DNA of 64,000 nucleotides from Nanobdellota archaeon (GTDB lineage Archaea; Nanobdellota; Nanobdellia; Pacearchaeales; GW2011-AR1), in the NCBI GenBank assembly GCA_030688225.1, contig JAUYIO010000021.1:1-64000 (forward strand). Direction: 5' to 3'. This document shows, in pieces, positions 17,180 to 25,904 of this stretch. A model generated the notes under the pieces. It worked only from the letters and a program-made list of their open reading frames with translations, was not told the DNA's origin and did no database searches. Position 1 is the stretch's first letter. Every line of letters starts with the position of its first letter. Position numbers and translations under genes: made by a program.

Positions 17180-17805
17180 TTTTTACATTAAAAGAAAAAA
17201 AAGATAAATTAACAGAGATGGTTTATAAAAAAAGTATGATAGAACTTTCTAAATTTTATGGGCTAAATTGGATAAAAAATAGACCATCAATAATTTTTGT
17301 TGATACCAGAAAGGAAATAAATAAATTAAAAAGTAGAAAAACTGAGAAATGGGTCATTGGATGGAGTGAAAGGAACAAAATATTTTTGCTTAATCCAAAG
17401 AAGTATAAAAAAGAGAGCAACCACAAATATTTCCGAAAAGAATTTATAGCATTAATAAAACATGAGCTAAGTCATTCTTTTTTCTCTATGAAAACACGAA
17501 GAGCTAGTTATAAACCATTGTGGTTAAATGAGGGAATAGCTATCTTTGTTTCAGGACAAAATAAATTCAAGAAAAAACCTGAAAAGTTTGAAAGAGTATT
17601 AAGTTTTTATGAGGAAGGGGGAGAAGGAATATATAAAGAATCTGGATTTTTAATAGAATTATTATTAAATAAATTTGGGAAAGCTAAATTAATCAAGTTA
17701 ATTGAAGATCTTGAAAAAATTAATAGCAGAAAAGAATTTGAAAAATTATTCAAAAGAATCTATGGATTTGAATTAAATTATGAGAAGATTAATAAAATAA
17801 AATGA
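17176..17805 (+). CDS. Putative gluzincin metallopeptidase
   Basis: 209 residues without signal peptide or membrane helix. HELSH (about 96-100) is the zinc-binding HExxH, and WLNEGIAIFVSG (about 116-127) supplies the downstream glutamate, as in peptidase MA-like gluzincins. The substrate is unknown. It lies between the NFACT-R and YhbY-like genes, overlapping each by four bases, so the three form one transcription unit; that context hints at a link with ribosomes or RNA but proves nothing. Confidence 0.8.
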   Translation: MIFTLKEKKDKLTEMVYKKSMIELSKFYGLNWIKNRPSIIFVDTRKEINKLKSRKTEKWVIGWSERNKIFLLNPKKYKKESNHKYFRKEFIALIKHELSHSFFSMKTRRASYKPLWLNEGIAIFVSGQNKFKKKPEKFERVLSFYEEGGEGIYKESGFLIELLLNKFGKAKLIKLIEDLEKINSRKEFEKLFKRIYGFELNYEKINKIK

Positions 17806-18047
17806 AACCTATTGGAAAAATTCAGCTTGGAAAACAAGGACTAACTGAGAATTTTATAGGAAGTCTTAGGAATATTTTTAAAACTCATGAAAATGTCAAG
17901 ATTTCTGTTTTGAAAAGTGCAGGACATGACAAAAAAAAGGTGAAAGAATATTCTGAAAAAATTTTGGAGAAATTAGGAAAAAAGTATACTGCAAGAAATA
18001 TCGGATTTACAATTTCTATAAAAAAGTGGAGAAAAGAAAGAGGATAA
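17802..18047 (+). CDS. CRS1-YhbY family RNA-binding protein
   Basis: 81 residues forming one CRS1/YhbY domain: GKIQLGKQGLTENFI with the GKxGLTE signature of the GxxG loop region, then the helix KKVKEYSEKILEKLG and a final strand. In bacteria YhbY binds pre-50S ribosomal particles; archaeal homologues are assumed to help ribosome assembly. Overlaps the peptidase gene by four bases. Confidence 0.88.
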   Translation: MKPIGKIQLGKQGLTENFIGSLRNIFKTHENVKISVLKSAGHDKKKVKEYSEKILEKLGKKYTARNIGFTISIKKWRKERG

Positions 18048-18091
18048 TTTAAGATATAAATTTTTAAAAAGAATCAAAATCTTTTGCTTTG

Positions 18092-18421
18092 ATGCCAGAA
18101 GAAAAACCTCTTTATGAAGACTCAGATTTGAAAATTGATTATTTTAAAAGCCCTGACGGAAACAAAAGTTGCGAGGACCACGAGATACAATTTGTGTGTT
18201 CAAATGAAAGGTATATTCTTCTTCAAAGAGGAGTTTTAAAAGAATTGGCACATGCAAAAAGATCAAGGCTTATCCAAATTCTTGATAATATTTCAGGTCA
18301 CATGAGTTTTAAGGATTTACGCAGACATAATTTAACTGCAGATGCTATTGGTGTTGCAGCACATTGTGCTTACATAGAAGAAGAAAAAAGATTTGAAGAA
18401 TACAAGGCAAAATCTTTATAA
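18092..18421 (+). CDS. Unknown 109-residue protein
   Basis: Soluble protein with an early CEDHEIQFVC stretch and a helical second half. ATG 18092 is chosen over the adjacent TTG; a TATA-like TTTTTAAA lies about 30 bases upstream. No family recognised. Confidence 0.5.
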   Translation: MPEEKPLYEDSDLKIDYFKSPDGNKSCEDHEIQFVCSNERYILLQRGVLKELAHAKRSRLIQILDNISGHMSFKDLRRHNLTADAIGVAAHCAYIEEEKRFEEYKAKSL

Positions 18422-18450
18422 ACCTCTTTCTCAATTAATTTTGAGGTAAA

Positions 18451-18483
18451 TAACCTTTAGGTTAATCTATTGTCGCAAGACAA
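18451..18483 (+). promoter_or_regulatory. Two leader hairpins before S19e
   Basis: TAACCT-TT-AGGTTA (18451-18464) and TTGTC-GCAA-GACAA (18470-18483), the latter capped by a GNRA-type tetraloop and ending six bases before the S19e ATG. Possible autoregulatory leader. Confidence 0.4.
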
Positions 18484-18489
18484 GCCAAG

Positions 18490-18915
18490 ATGACAAGCGT
18501 ATTTGAATTAAATGCTCATGAATATAACAGGAAATTAGCTGAAGCTTTGAAAAAAGTCCCTGAATTTGAAGAGCCTGAATGGGTAAAGTTTGTGAAATCA
18601 GGGCCTGCAAAGGAAAGACCGATTGACGAGGAAGATTTCTGGTATAAAAGAGCTGCGAGTATTTTAAGACAAATTTACAAAAAAAATGTTGTCGGTGTTA
18701 GCAGACTTAGGACAAAATACGGTGGAAAAATACATCGTGGAATGAAACCTGAAGAATTCCGAAGAGCAGGCGGGAAGATAATTAGAACAATTCTCCAGCA
18801 ATCTGATAAAGCAGGATTTACAGAAATTGCAAAAGTGATTAAAGGTGTGAAAGGGAAAAAACCAGGAAGACAATTAACTCAAAAAGGAAAAGAATTTTTG
18901 GAGGGAATGAAATGA
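18490..18915 (+). CDS. rps19e: Ribosomal protein S19e (eS19)
   Basis: Small-subunit protein of archaea and eukaryotes; 141 residues. Diagnostic stretches are PEFEEPEWVKFVKSG, DEEDFWYKRAASILRQIY and GVSRLRTKYGGK, ending in GRQLTQKGKEFL. First gene of a group that also contains L39e and L31e, a known archaeal neighbourhood. Followed by an unknown gene that overlaps its stop (ATGA). Confidence 0.96.
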   Translation: MTSVFELNAHEYNRKLAEALKKVPEFEEPEWVKFVKSGPAKERPIDEEDFWYKRAASILRQIYKKNVVGVSRLRTKYGGKIHRGMKPEEFRRAGGKIIRTILQQSDKAGFTEIAKVIKGVKGKKPGRQLTQKGKEFLEGMK

Positions 18916-19151
18916 GTTATTCAGATAATTTAAGGCATGGAGAAAAAATGTACATAATTCCTTATGGATGTTCTAATGTAAAAGATGTTATTAGTGTAGA
19001 GCCGCAAACAGGGTTATTTACAAGATTAACCATTTATTTTCCAGGAGATAAATATCAGGTTATCTCTAATAGTCTTTTAAAAGAAAGAGGAATTAGTCTT
19101 AAAACTTATATTGAACAAACTGAAGGGTGGAGACCAAAAAATGGGAATTAA
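18912..19151 (+). CDS. Unknown gene inserted between S19e and L39e
   Basis: 79 residues, mixed alpha/beta by eye (MYIIPYGCSN, LTIYFPGDKYQVI). It overlaps the S19e stop by four bases and runs 11 bases into L39e, so it must be co-translated with ribosomal proteins. No match to a known ribosomal protein. Confidence 0.6.
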   Translation: MSYSDNLRHGEKMYIIPYGCSNVKDVISVEPQTGLFTRLTIYFPGDKYQVISNSLLKERGISLKTYIEQTEGWRPKNGN

Positions 19152-19344
19152 AAATCAAAAGAAAAAAGAGACACTTGCGAAGAAGGGAAGGCAAACAAAG
19201 TGGGCGCCGGTTTGGATAGTCTTGAGAAAATTTGGTATGGGAAAAAGAGTTCATCCTTCAAGAATCACAAGATACAGACGTTCGTGGAAGAGAACTAAGC
19301 TTCATATTAAACCAAGAAAGATGAGGAAATCTCACTTCGGTTAA
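19141..19344 (+). CDS. rpl39e: Ribosomal protein L39e (eL39)
   Basis: 67 residues from ATG 19141, chosen because L39e begins with a short basic leader. LAKKGRQTKWAPVWIVLRK and RRSWKRTKLHIKP align with the L39e core. It is about 15 residues longer than the usual 51, with an insert in the middle and a basic tail. eL39 lines the peptide exit tunnel. Confidence 0.85.
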   Translation: MGIKNQKKKETLAKKGRQTKWAPVWIVLRKFGMGKRVHPSRITRYRRSWKRTKLHIKPRKMRKSHFG

Positions 19345-19351
19345 GAATAAA

Positions 19352-19606
19352 ATGAAAAGTATAGAAACACCCTTAGAAATTGCAAGGAGAAATTTGAGAG
19401 AAATAGATTGTATTCTAAATAGTATAAGAACACATAAAATATCTTTCTCTGCAGAAGGGGAAATATCTGAAAAAGGCAATATCCCTCTCCCAAATAAAGA
19501 AATAAGGAATGCAAGAGAATGGGCAAAAATTTATGCTCAAAAAGGATGGTCTGGACAGATTGAAATAGAAGAATATAATGGAGGATATTGCATAACTTAT
19601 TTATAA
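19352..19606 (+). CDS. Unknown gene inserted between L39e and L31e
   Basis: 84 residues, with helical N-terminal half and a C-terminal segment (AKIYAQKGWSGQIEIEEY) that looks like a small alpha/beta unit. It sits 7 bases after L39e and 3 before L31e, so it is part of the ribosomal operon. Not recognised. Confidence 0.6.
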   Translation: MKSIETPLEIARRNLREIDCILNSIRTHKISFSAEGEISEKGNIPLPNKEIRNAREWAKIYAQKGWSGQIEIEEYNGGYCITYL

Positions 19607-19609
19607 AAA

Positions 19610-20194
19610 ATGGCGAAAAAAACTGAGACAAAAACACCTGTTGAAAAAATTGAAAGAGAATATGTTATCCCTCTTAGAGAAAGATTGAGAAGTGTTCCAA
19701 TTTACAAAAAAACTCCTAAAGCTATAAAGACAATAAAAGAATTTTTAGTGAAACACATGAAAATTTATGACAGAGATCTGAAAAAAATTAAGATTGACAA
19801 ATATTTGAATGAATTTATTTGGGACAGAGGAATAAAAAACCCTGTTCATAAAGTAAAAGTCAAAGCAATTAAGGAAGGAGAAATTGTAAGAGTAGAACTT
19901 GTGGAAATTCCTGAAAGATTAAAATTCAAGAAATTAAGAGAGGAAAAGAGAGAACAAAAGTCAAAAGAAGTTTTAGATGGAAAAAAGAAAGTTCTTGAGA
20001 AGAAAACTGAAGAAAAACCAAAAGAAGAAACTGCTGAAAAAATAGAAGAAAAAAAGGTTGAAGAAAAGGAAAAAAAGGCTTCTGTTGTTGAGGCTGGAAA
20101 AGAAATTGAAAAAGCTGCAGCAAAGCAAATGAAACATCAGGTTGGTGGAAAGGAAAAAGCCCCTAAGATAAAAAGAGTTGCGCTGAAGAAATAA
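19610..20194 (+). CDS. rpl31e: Ribosomal protein L31e with long charged tail
   Basis: 194 residues. The first 110 are L31e: EREYVIPLRERL, KRT-like KKTPKAIKTIKEFLVKHM, and NEFIWDRGIKNP. The usual protein is about 80-125 residues; here a roughly 85-residue Lys/Glu-rich extension follows, low in complexity and probably unstructured. L31e sits near the peptide exit site, so the tail could protrude from the ribosome. Confidence 0.93.
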   Translation: MAKKTETKTPVEKIEREYVIPLRERLRSVPIYKKTPKAIKTIKEFLVKHMKIYDRDLKKIKIDKYLNEFIWDRGIKNPVHKVKVKAIKEGEIVRVELVEIPERLKFKKLREEKREQKSKEVLDGKKKVLEKKTEEKPKEETAEKIEEKKVEEKEKKASVVEAGKEIEKAAAKQMKHQVGGKEKAPKIKRVALKK

Positions 20195-20223
20195 TTTTTA
20201 TACTAAAGAGTTCTAAATTTTTT

Positions 20224-20931
20224 ATGCTGTCTCTAATTAAAAAAGAAATTCAATCTCTTGCAAATCCAGAACAGGCAAAAAATCTTCAAAGATTTTTCAA
20301 GACAGGAAAAGGACAATATGGAGAGGGAGATGTTTTTTTTGGACTGAATTCTCAACAAATAAAAGATGTTGCAAAAAAGTTTTATGAAACTGATTTGGGA
20401 AATATTCAAGAATTGATTAACTCCAAAATTCACGAGGAGAGAATGTGTGCGCTAAGGATTTTAATTCAACAATACAAAAAAGCTAAAAAAAATCCTCTGC
20501 AAAGAAGAAGGATTTTTGAATTTTATTTGAAAAATTCTAAAAAAATAAACAATTGGGATTTGGTTGATGTTTCTGCACCAAATATTGTTGGAGATTTTCT
20601 TGAAAGAGAAGACTCTGGAATTTTAAGACAACTTGCAATTTCTGAAAATCTTTGGGAAAAAAGGATTGCAATTGTTTCAACTTACACATTCATTAAAAAA
20701 AGAAAATTTGGAGAGACTCTTGCGATTTCAGAGATTCTTATGAATGACGAACATGATTTGATTCATAAGGCTGTTGGATGGATGTTGAGAGAAGTTGGAA
20801 AAAGAAACATGGAAGTGTTGGAAATTTTTCTTGCAACGAGATACAAAAAAATGCCGAGGACAATGCTGAGATATGCTATTGAAAAATTTCCTGAAGAAAA
20901 AAGAAAAGCTTATTTGAAAGGAGAAATTTGA
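20224..20931 (+). CDS. AlkD-like DNA alkylation repair protein
   Basis: 235 residues of HEAT-like helical repeats. The FFGLNSQQIKDVAKKF start, NNWDLVDVSAPNIVG (with the Trp/Asp pair used in AlkD catalysis), LWEKRIAIVSTYTFI and GWMLREVGKR segments are those of the AlkD glycosylase family, which removes bulky or cationic N3/N7-alkylated bases. Its 3' end overlaps the convergent epimerase gene by 22 bases. Confidence 0.9.
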   Translation: MLSLIKKEIQSLANPEQAKNLQRFFKTGKGQYGEGDVFFGLNSQQIKDVAKKFYETDLGNIQELINSKIHEERMCALRILIQQYKKAKKNPLQRRRIFEFYLKNSKKINNWDLVDVSAPNIVGDFLEREDSGILRQLAISENLWEKRIAIVSTYTFIKKRKFGETLAISEILMNDEHDLIHKAVGWMLREVGKRNMEVLEIFLATRYKKMPRTMLRYAIEKFPEEKRKAYLKGEI

Positions 20932-21836
20932 TTCTTCATGAACCATTCATAAGTTTTTTGCAAACCTTGTCCAAGAGTGAATTTTGGTTTCCAACCATAG
21001 TTTCTTATTTTATCTGAATTTAAAGAAGATCTCATTTGTTCTCCTTTTTTCCCTGGAACATATCTTTTTTCAAAATTTCCATTAAAGAAATTAACATTTA
21101 TTGTATCAAACAGCTCATTCACGTTTGTTTCTATTCCTGTCCCAATATTATAAATTCCTGAGGGCAATTTTCTTAGAGCTAAAACATTTGCATCAACAAC
21201 ATCTTCAACAAAAACATAATCGCGTGTCTGTAATCCATTGCCGTTTATCGTCGGTGAACGATTGTTTAACATGGAGTCAAAGAAGATTGCAATAACACCT
21301 GCCTCTCCTTTTGCATTCTGCCGAGGACCATAAACATTTGCGTATCTCAAAGAGACAAAATCAATACCAGACTCCTGCAGAAATTTATCAACATTCAATT
21401 TATTAAATCCGTATGGAGATTTGGGATTTTCAAAATCCTGTTCTGATGCACAGAGTATTTTATCGTCGTAAATAGCCCCTCCACTTGAGGAAAAAATAAA
21501 TTTGGATTTATGTTCTTTTGCTAAACTTATGAGATTTTTACTTCCTTCAACATTAACCTGATAATCATAACCAGGATTTGATACACTTTTTCTTACATCA
21601 ATTTGTGCTGCCATATGAAAAACAGCTTTTGGTTTTTCTCTGTTAAAAATTTTTTTCATTTCTTCATTATTGCAGATGTTTTCATTATAAATCTTAAGTC
21701 TAGGATGATTTAAAGAAAGATTTTCAAGTGTCTCTGAAGAAAAATCAATAACAGCAACATTATGTCCTTCTTGAAGAAGCCTATTTGTTAAATTGCTTCC
21801 TATGAATCCTGCTCCACCTGTTACAATATAATTCAT
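20910..21836 (-). CDS. NAD-dependent nucleotide-sugar epimerase
   Basis: 308 residues, extended short-chain dehydrogenase fold. GGAGFIGSNL (7-16) binds NAD; SSSGGAIY and YGFNKLNVDKF supply the catalytic Ser and YxxxK. The C-terminal sugar-binding part has RYANVYGPRQ and RDYVFVEDVVDA. This fits UDP-glucose 4-epimerase/dTDP-glucose dehydratase-like enzymes used for surface glycans; 4-epimerase is the best guess. Confidence 0.88.
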   Translation of the reverse strand: MNYIVTGGAGFIGSNLTNRLLQEGHNVAVIDFSSETLENLSLNHPRLKIYNENICNNEEMKKIFNREKPKAVFHMAAQIDVRKSVSNPGYDYQVNVEGSKNLISLAKEHKSKFIFSSSGGAIYDDKILCASEQDFENPKSPYGFNKLNVDKFLQESGIDFVSLRYANVYGPRQNAKGEAGVIAIFFDSMLNNRSPTINGNGLQTRDYVFVEDVVDANVLALRKLPSGIYNIGTGIETNVNELFDTINVNFFNGNFEKRYVPGKKGEQMRSSLNSDKIRNYGWKPKFTLGQGLQKTYEWFMKNQISPFK

Positions 21837-21887
21837 TGCGAGAGAAAATGTAAAATATTTATAAAGATTATTCCTCCAGAGAATATA

Positions 21888-22703
21888 ATGGAAATAAAGA
21901 ATATCCTGGAATTTTCAATTTTGAATATAGATAAACCCTCTGGGCCTACGAGTTTTGATATTTCTAATTTTGTGAGAAAAAAACTTGGATTGAGAAAAAC
22001 AAGTCATTTTGGAACTCTTGATCCAAAAGTTACAGGAGTTTTACCAATTGCTTTAAACAGGGCGTGCAAACTTACAGGATTTTTTTTAGGAGAAGATAAG
22101 GAGTATGTTGGAATTATGAGACTTCATGAAGAAGTTTCCATGGAAGAAATTAAGAAAAAAATAAAAGAGAAATTTTTAGGAAAGATAAAACAAACTCCTC
22201 CTGTAAAATCTCGTGTAAAAAGAGAAGAGAGAGAAAGAGAGATTAAAAAATTTGAGATTCTTGAGAAAGAGGGGAAAGATGTTTTATTTCGTGTTGAATG
22301 TCAGGGAGGGACTTATATTAGGAAGTTGATTGATGATTTAGGAAAAGAATTAGGAATTGGTGCACATATGCTTGAATTGAGGAGAATTCGTGCAGGAATT
22401 TTTAAAGAGACAGATAAGGAATTTTTAAATTTATATGAATTTGAAAAAATAGTTAATGATGAAAAAGATTTGAAAAAATTCCTGATTCCTGCTGAAGAAG
22501 CATTGAAGAAAATATTTCCTGTTATACAAGTTAAGAAAGATTCTGTAAGTGGGTTGTTGACAGGGAAACCCATTTTCAAGAAAGATATCGTGGGAAAAAT
22601 GAAAGATAAATTTATTGCATTCTACAAAGAAAGATTTATAGGAGTTTACAAAAGAACTGGCGAAGTTGCAAAGCCTGAGTTTGTTTATCAGGAGATAAGG
22701 TAA
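21888..22703 (+). CDS. cbf5: tRNA/rRNA pseudouridine synthase Cbf5/TruB
   Basis: Catalytic subunit of archaeal H/ACA guide RNPs, also able to make tRNA pseudouridine-55. 271 residues, shorter than the usual 330. Present: DKPSGPTSFDI, SHFGTLDPKVTGVLPIAL with catalytic Asp, the QTPPVKSRVKR segment, CQGGTYIRKLIDDLG and a C-terminal PUA domain (about 190-270). TTTATAA about 25 bases upstream supports a leaderless start. Confidence 0.95.
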   Translation: MEIKNILEFSILNIDKPSGPTSFDISNFVRKKLGLRKTSHFGTLDPKVTGVLPIALNRACKLTGFFLGEDKEYVGIMRLHEEVSMEEIKKKIKEKFLGKIKQTPPVKSRVKREEREREIKKFEILEKEGKDVLFRVECQGGTYIRKLIDDLGKELGIGAHMLELRRIRAGIFKETDKEFLNLYEFEKIVNDEKDLKKFLIPAEEALKKIFPVIQVKKDSVSGLLTGKPIFKKDIVGKMKDKFIAFYKERFIGVYKRTGEVAKPEFVYQEIR

Positions 22704-22756
22704 ACAACATATTTCATAATTGAAAGATTTATATATGGGAAAAAGGCAGAATTTAT

Positions 22757-23113
22757 ATGAAAAACAATCAAATCAAAGCCATGGAAAGACTTAGTATAGA
22801 CTCTGGAATGAGAACCCTAATTGGGAATATGTGGAAGCATGGTTATAGGACTTTGAATAGCTGTGAAGGAGAGAGTTCAGAAGCATATGTTATGTTTAAT
22901 GGAGGAGATGGGTGGTTTGAGGAAAATGCTTCAAAGTACGGTTTAACAAAAGTTGAAAATAAAGCTTGTTGCCAAAGAGAATTTTTAGAAGAGGTTAAAA
23001 AACATAATTTAGACCCAAGTATGTTTGTTGATAGAAGAAAAACATGTGGTTGTGGCGCAGGTGTAAATGGAAATGTTGTATACAGGGGCCAGTTAATGCA
23101 ATTTTCTCAATAA
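22757..23113 (+). CDS. Unknown Cys-containing protein
   Basis: 118 residues; cysteines in NSCEGE, KACCQRE and KTCGCGAG could bind a metal. The HGYRTLNSCEGE phrase looks like an active or binding site but I cannot assign a family. Confidence 0.55.
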   Translation: MKNNQIKAMERLSIDSGMRTLIGNMWKHGYRTLNSCEGESSEAYVMFNGGDGWFEENASKYGLTKVENKACCQREFLEEVKKHNLDPSMFVDRRKTCGCGAGVNGNVVYRGQLMQFSQ

Positions 23114-23172
23114 TAAATCCTGTAGAAGTAAGATAAAGAAATATTTAATAATCTATGTCTTTTTCCTAGTGT

Positions 23173-23448
23173 ATGAAAAAAACAGTTAGACTTTATATTA
23201 CCGGAGTTGTTCAGGGAATTTTTTTTAGAATGTTTGTCAAGGAAAATGCAGAGAAATATAATGTTAAAGGATTTGTTAGAAATTTAGATAATGGAAAAAT
23301 TGAGGCTTTTTTAGAAGGTGATACAAACGATGTTGAGAAAATGATTGAACTTTGCAAAAAAGGGCCTAAACACAGCCAAATAAAAAACGTTGAAATAAAA
23401 AATGAAAGATTTCAGGGATTGAAAACTTTCAAAATTTTGCATATATGA
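23173..23448 (+). CDS. acyP: Acylphosphatase
   Basis: Hydrolyses acyl phosphates; 91 residues, the standard size. GVVQGIFFRMFVKENAEKY holds the catalytic Arg of the phosphate-binding loop (usual VQGVxFR) and GFVRNLDNGKIEAFLEG holds the catalytic Asn. First gene of a compact set with a kinase-like gene (1-base gap) and RNase HI. Confidence 0.95.
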   Translation: MKKTVRLYITGVVQGIFFRMFVKENAEKYNVKGFVRNLDNGKIEAFLEGDTNDVEKMIELCKKGPKHSQIKNVEIKNERFQGLKTFKILHI

Positions 23449-23449
23449 A

Positions 23450-23944
23450 ATGACAAACTATTCTGTGATAATTAGAGGTCCTGCTGGAGTTGGTAAAACT
23501 ACTCTTGGGAAAATGTTAGCTAAAAAAATTAAGGGATATTATATTTCTGTTGATAAAATATTGAAGAAACATAAACTTGATTATGTTCAAGATGAGTCTT
23601 GCATTTCTGAAGAAAATTGCTTAAAAAGTAATGAATTGATTCTTCTGCAATTTTCTGAAGCAATTAAAAAAAATAATCATTTGGTAATAGAAGGTTGTTT
23701 TTATCACAAAAGCCAATTAAAGCATTTGTTAAGCAAACTTCCAAATAAATCCTTAATTTTTACACTTAAAGCTGAACTTCCAGAATTAATAAAGAGAGAT
23801 AAAACTCGCAAAGGAATTGGTATAGAGTCGATAAAAGCAGTTCATAAACTTTCTTCACAATTTGATTATGGGATAATAATTGATACTAATAATAAAACTA
23901 AATCACAGATAATTAAAGAGATGGGTTCATTTTTACCACGATGA
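23450..23944 (+). CDS. P-loop kinase-like protein
   Basis: 164 residues with Walker A GPAGVGKTTLGKML (about 10-23) and a fold like small nucleoside/adenylylsulfate kinases or AAA_33 proteins: HLVIEGCFYHKSQL, then a lid-like IKRDKTRKG. Substrate unknown. Overlaps RNase HI by four bases. Confidence 0.75.
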   Translation: MTNYSVIIRGPAGVGKTTLGKMLAKKIKGYYISVDKILKKHKLDYVQDESCISEENCLKSNELILLQFSEAIKKNNHLVIEGCFYHKSQLKHLLSKLPNKSLIFTLKAELPELIKRDKTRKGIGIESIKAVHKLSSQFDYGIIIDTNNKTKSQIIKEMGSFLPR

Positions 23945-24369
23945 TTTATACAAATTCAGATGGAGGTTCTCGTGGAAATCCAGGGCCAGGGGCAGTTGGA
24001 ATTTTAATAAGAGATGGTGAAAAAATTCTTGTGAAGCAAAGTAAATTCATCGGGAGATTTGTCACGAATAACATGGCAGAGTATGATGCTTTAATCATGG
24101 CTTTAAAACTTGCATCAAAACACACGAACAAAGAAATAACTTGTTGTCTTGATTCAGAATTGATTGTCAATCAGCTTTTAGGAAAATACAGAGTTAGAAA
24201 TTCAAAATTGCTTCCTCTTTTTTTAGAAGTCCAAAAACTTCAGGAAAATTTTGAGAAAATTATTTATAAGTATGTAAGCCGAGAGGACAAATTCCAAATA
24301 CTTGCAGATGAATTGGTTAATGATGAATTGGAAAGAGCTGGTTATCCAAAGTTTCCTGGAAAGAGATAG
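23941..24369 (+). CDS. rnhA: Ribonuclease HI
   Basis: Cuts RNA in RNA-DNA hybrids; 142 residues. NSDGGSRGNPGPGAVG has the first catalytic Asp, NNMAEYDALIMAL the Glu, LDSELIVNQL the second Asp and LADELVN the last Asp. Archaeal RNase HI of this kind, with SREDKFQILADEL, is a compact type-1 enzyme. Confidence 0.93.
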   Translation: MIYTNSDGGSRGNPGPGAVGILIRDGEKILVKQSKFIGRFVTNNMAEYDALIMALKLASKHTNKEITCCLDSELIVNQLLGKYRVRNSKLLPLFLEVQKLQENFEKIIYKYVSREDKFQILADELVNDELERAGYPKFPGKR

Positions 24370-24400
24370 ATTTTATAAATTAAGAAATATTTAGTTGGTT

Positions 24401-25903
24401 ATGGAAAAGTTTTTTTGGGCAGATAAAATTGCCGAAGATATAATTAAAGAAAGAGGTAAAAAGAAAGAATATGTTTGTGCTTCTGGTATTGGTGTTTCTG
24501 GAACTCTTCACATAGGGAATTTCAGAGATGCAATAACAACTGATTTAGTCGTAAGAGCATTGAAAGATGCCGGGAAAAAAACCATGTTTATTTATTCATG
24601 GGATGATTATGATAGATTCAGAAAGATTCCTGCAAATTTACCTGAAAACAAGAAAAAAGAATACGAGAAATATATTGGTATGGCTGTAAGTGACATTCCT
24701 GCACCAACAGGAAAAGAAAGTTATTCAGAATATTTTGAAAAGCCTTTTGAAAAATCTTTGAAAAAAGTTGGAATAAATCCAAAGTTTATAAGTCAAAGCA
24801 AGATGAATAAGGCATGCAAATATGCTGAGCTGATAAAAAAAGCGTTAGATGACAATGAAGAGATAAAAAAAATTTTGAACAGATATAGAAAAGAACCGCT
24901 TTCAAAAAATTGGTATCCTGTAACTGTTTATTGTGAAAAATGTAAGAAAGATTCTACACAAATAATAAACGTAGAAGGATATTTTATTGAGTATATTTGT
25001 GAGTGTGGATTTACAAACAAAATAGATTTCAGAAAAAAAGGTATTGTAAAATTAAAATGGAGAATAGACTGGCCTGCAAGATGGTTTTATGAAAAAGTTG
25101 ATTTTGAACCAGGAGGAGCAGACATAAATGCTGCAGGAGGTTCTTATGTAACTGGAAAAGAAATATCAAAAAAGATTTATGATTACGAACCTCCAAAAAC
25201 AACTTTTTATGAATTTGTAACTATCAAAGGAGCAGGAGGAAAAATCTCTGGCTCTAAAGGGAACGTTTTGACTATTGACGATGTTGAGGAGATTTATGAG
25301 CCTGAAATTTTGAGATATTTATTTGTTGGAACAAGGCCGAGCAAAAGTTTTGACATAAGTTTTGACAACGATGTTATAAAAATTTATGAAGACTATGATG
25401 CGCTTGAAGAAAAATATTATTCTAAAAAAGCAAATATGCAGGAGAAAAGAATTTATGAGATGTGTCAGTTAAATAAATTAAAAAAGAAAAGGCCTGAGAA
25501 AAAAAGTTTCAGACATCTTATTACTTTTGTACAAGTTGGGAAAACAAAGGATTTCAGCAAAGAAGACAAATTCAGAGCAGAGAAAGTTAAAAACTGGCTT
25601 GAAAAATATGCTGGAGATGACATGAAGTTCAAAGTGCAAGAGAGAATTTCAATTAAATTAAATGAAAAGGAAAAAAACTCTTTAATAGAATTGAGAGAGA
25701 TTTTAAAACAAAAGAGTCTGACAGAAGAGCAATTATTTAATGAGTTTTATGAAATTTGCAAAAATGTTGGAATAAATAACAAGGAATTTTTTGATGCTGC
25801 ATATCGCGTGATAATTAACAAGAAGAAAGGGCCAAGACTTGCAAGTTTGATTCTTGCTATTGGAAAAGAAAAAATTATTAAATTATTAAATCAGATAAAA
25901 TAA
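24401..25903 (+). CDS. lysS: Class I lysyl-tRNA synthetase
   Basis: 500 residues from ATG 24401; TTTATAAA about 28 bases upstream supports leaderless initiation there, not the TTG at 24395. Archaeal class I LysRS: FFWADKIAEDII, ASGIGVSGTLHIGNFRDA (HIGH), two zinc-type CxxC pairs (YCEKC and CECG near 180-205), and KISGSKGNV (KMSKS). Unrelated to the class II enzyme of most bacteria. One base separates it from the histone-fold gene. Confidence 0.96.
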   Translation: MEKFFWADKIAEDIIKERGKKKEYVCASGIGVSGTLHIGNFRDAITTDLVVRALKDAGKKTMFIYSWDDYDRFRKIPANLPENKKKEYEKYIGMAVSDIPAPTGKESYSEYFEKPFEKSLKKVGINPKFISQSKMNKACKYAELIKKALDDNEEIKKILNRYRKEPLSKNWYPVTVYCEKCKKDSTQIINVEGYFIEYICECGFTNKIDFRKKGIVKLKWRIDWPARWFYEKVDFEPGGADINAAGGSYVTGKEISKKIYDYEPPKTTFYEFVTIKGAGGKISGSKGNVLTIDDVEEIYEPEILRYLFVGTRPSKSFDISFDNDVIKIYEDYDALEEKYYSKKANMQEKRIYEMCQLNKLKKKRPEKKSFRHLITFVQVGKTKDFSKEDKFRAEKVKNWLEKYAGDDMKFKVQERISIKLNEKEKNSLIELREILKQKSLTEEQLFNEFYEICKNVGINNKEFFDAAYRVIINKKKGPRLASLILAIGKEKIIKLLNQIK

Positions 25904-25904
25904 A

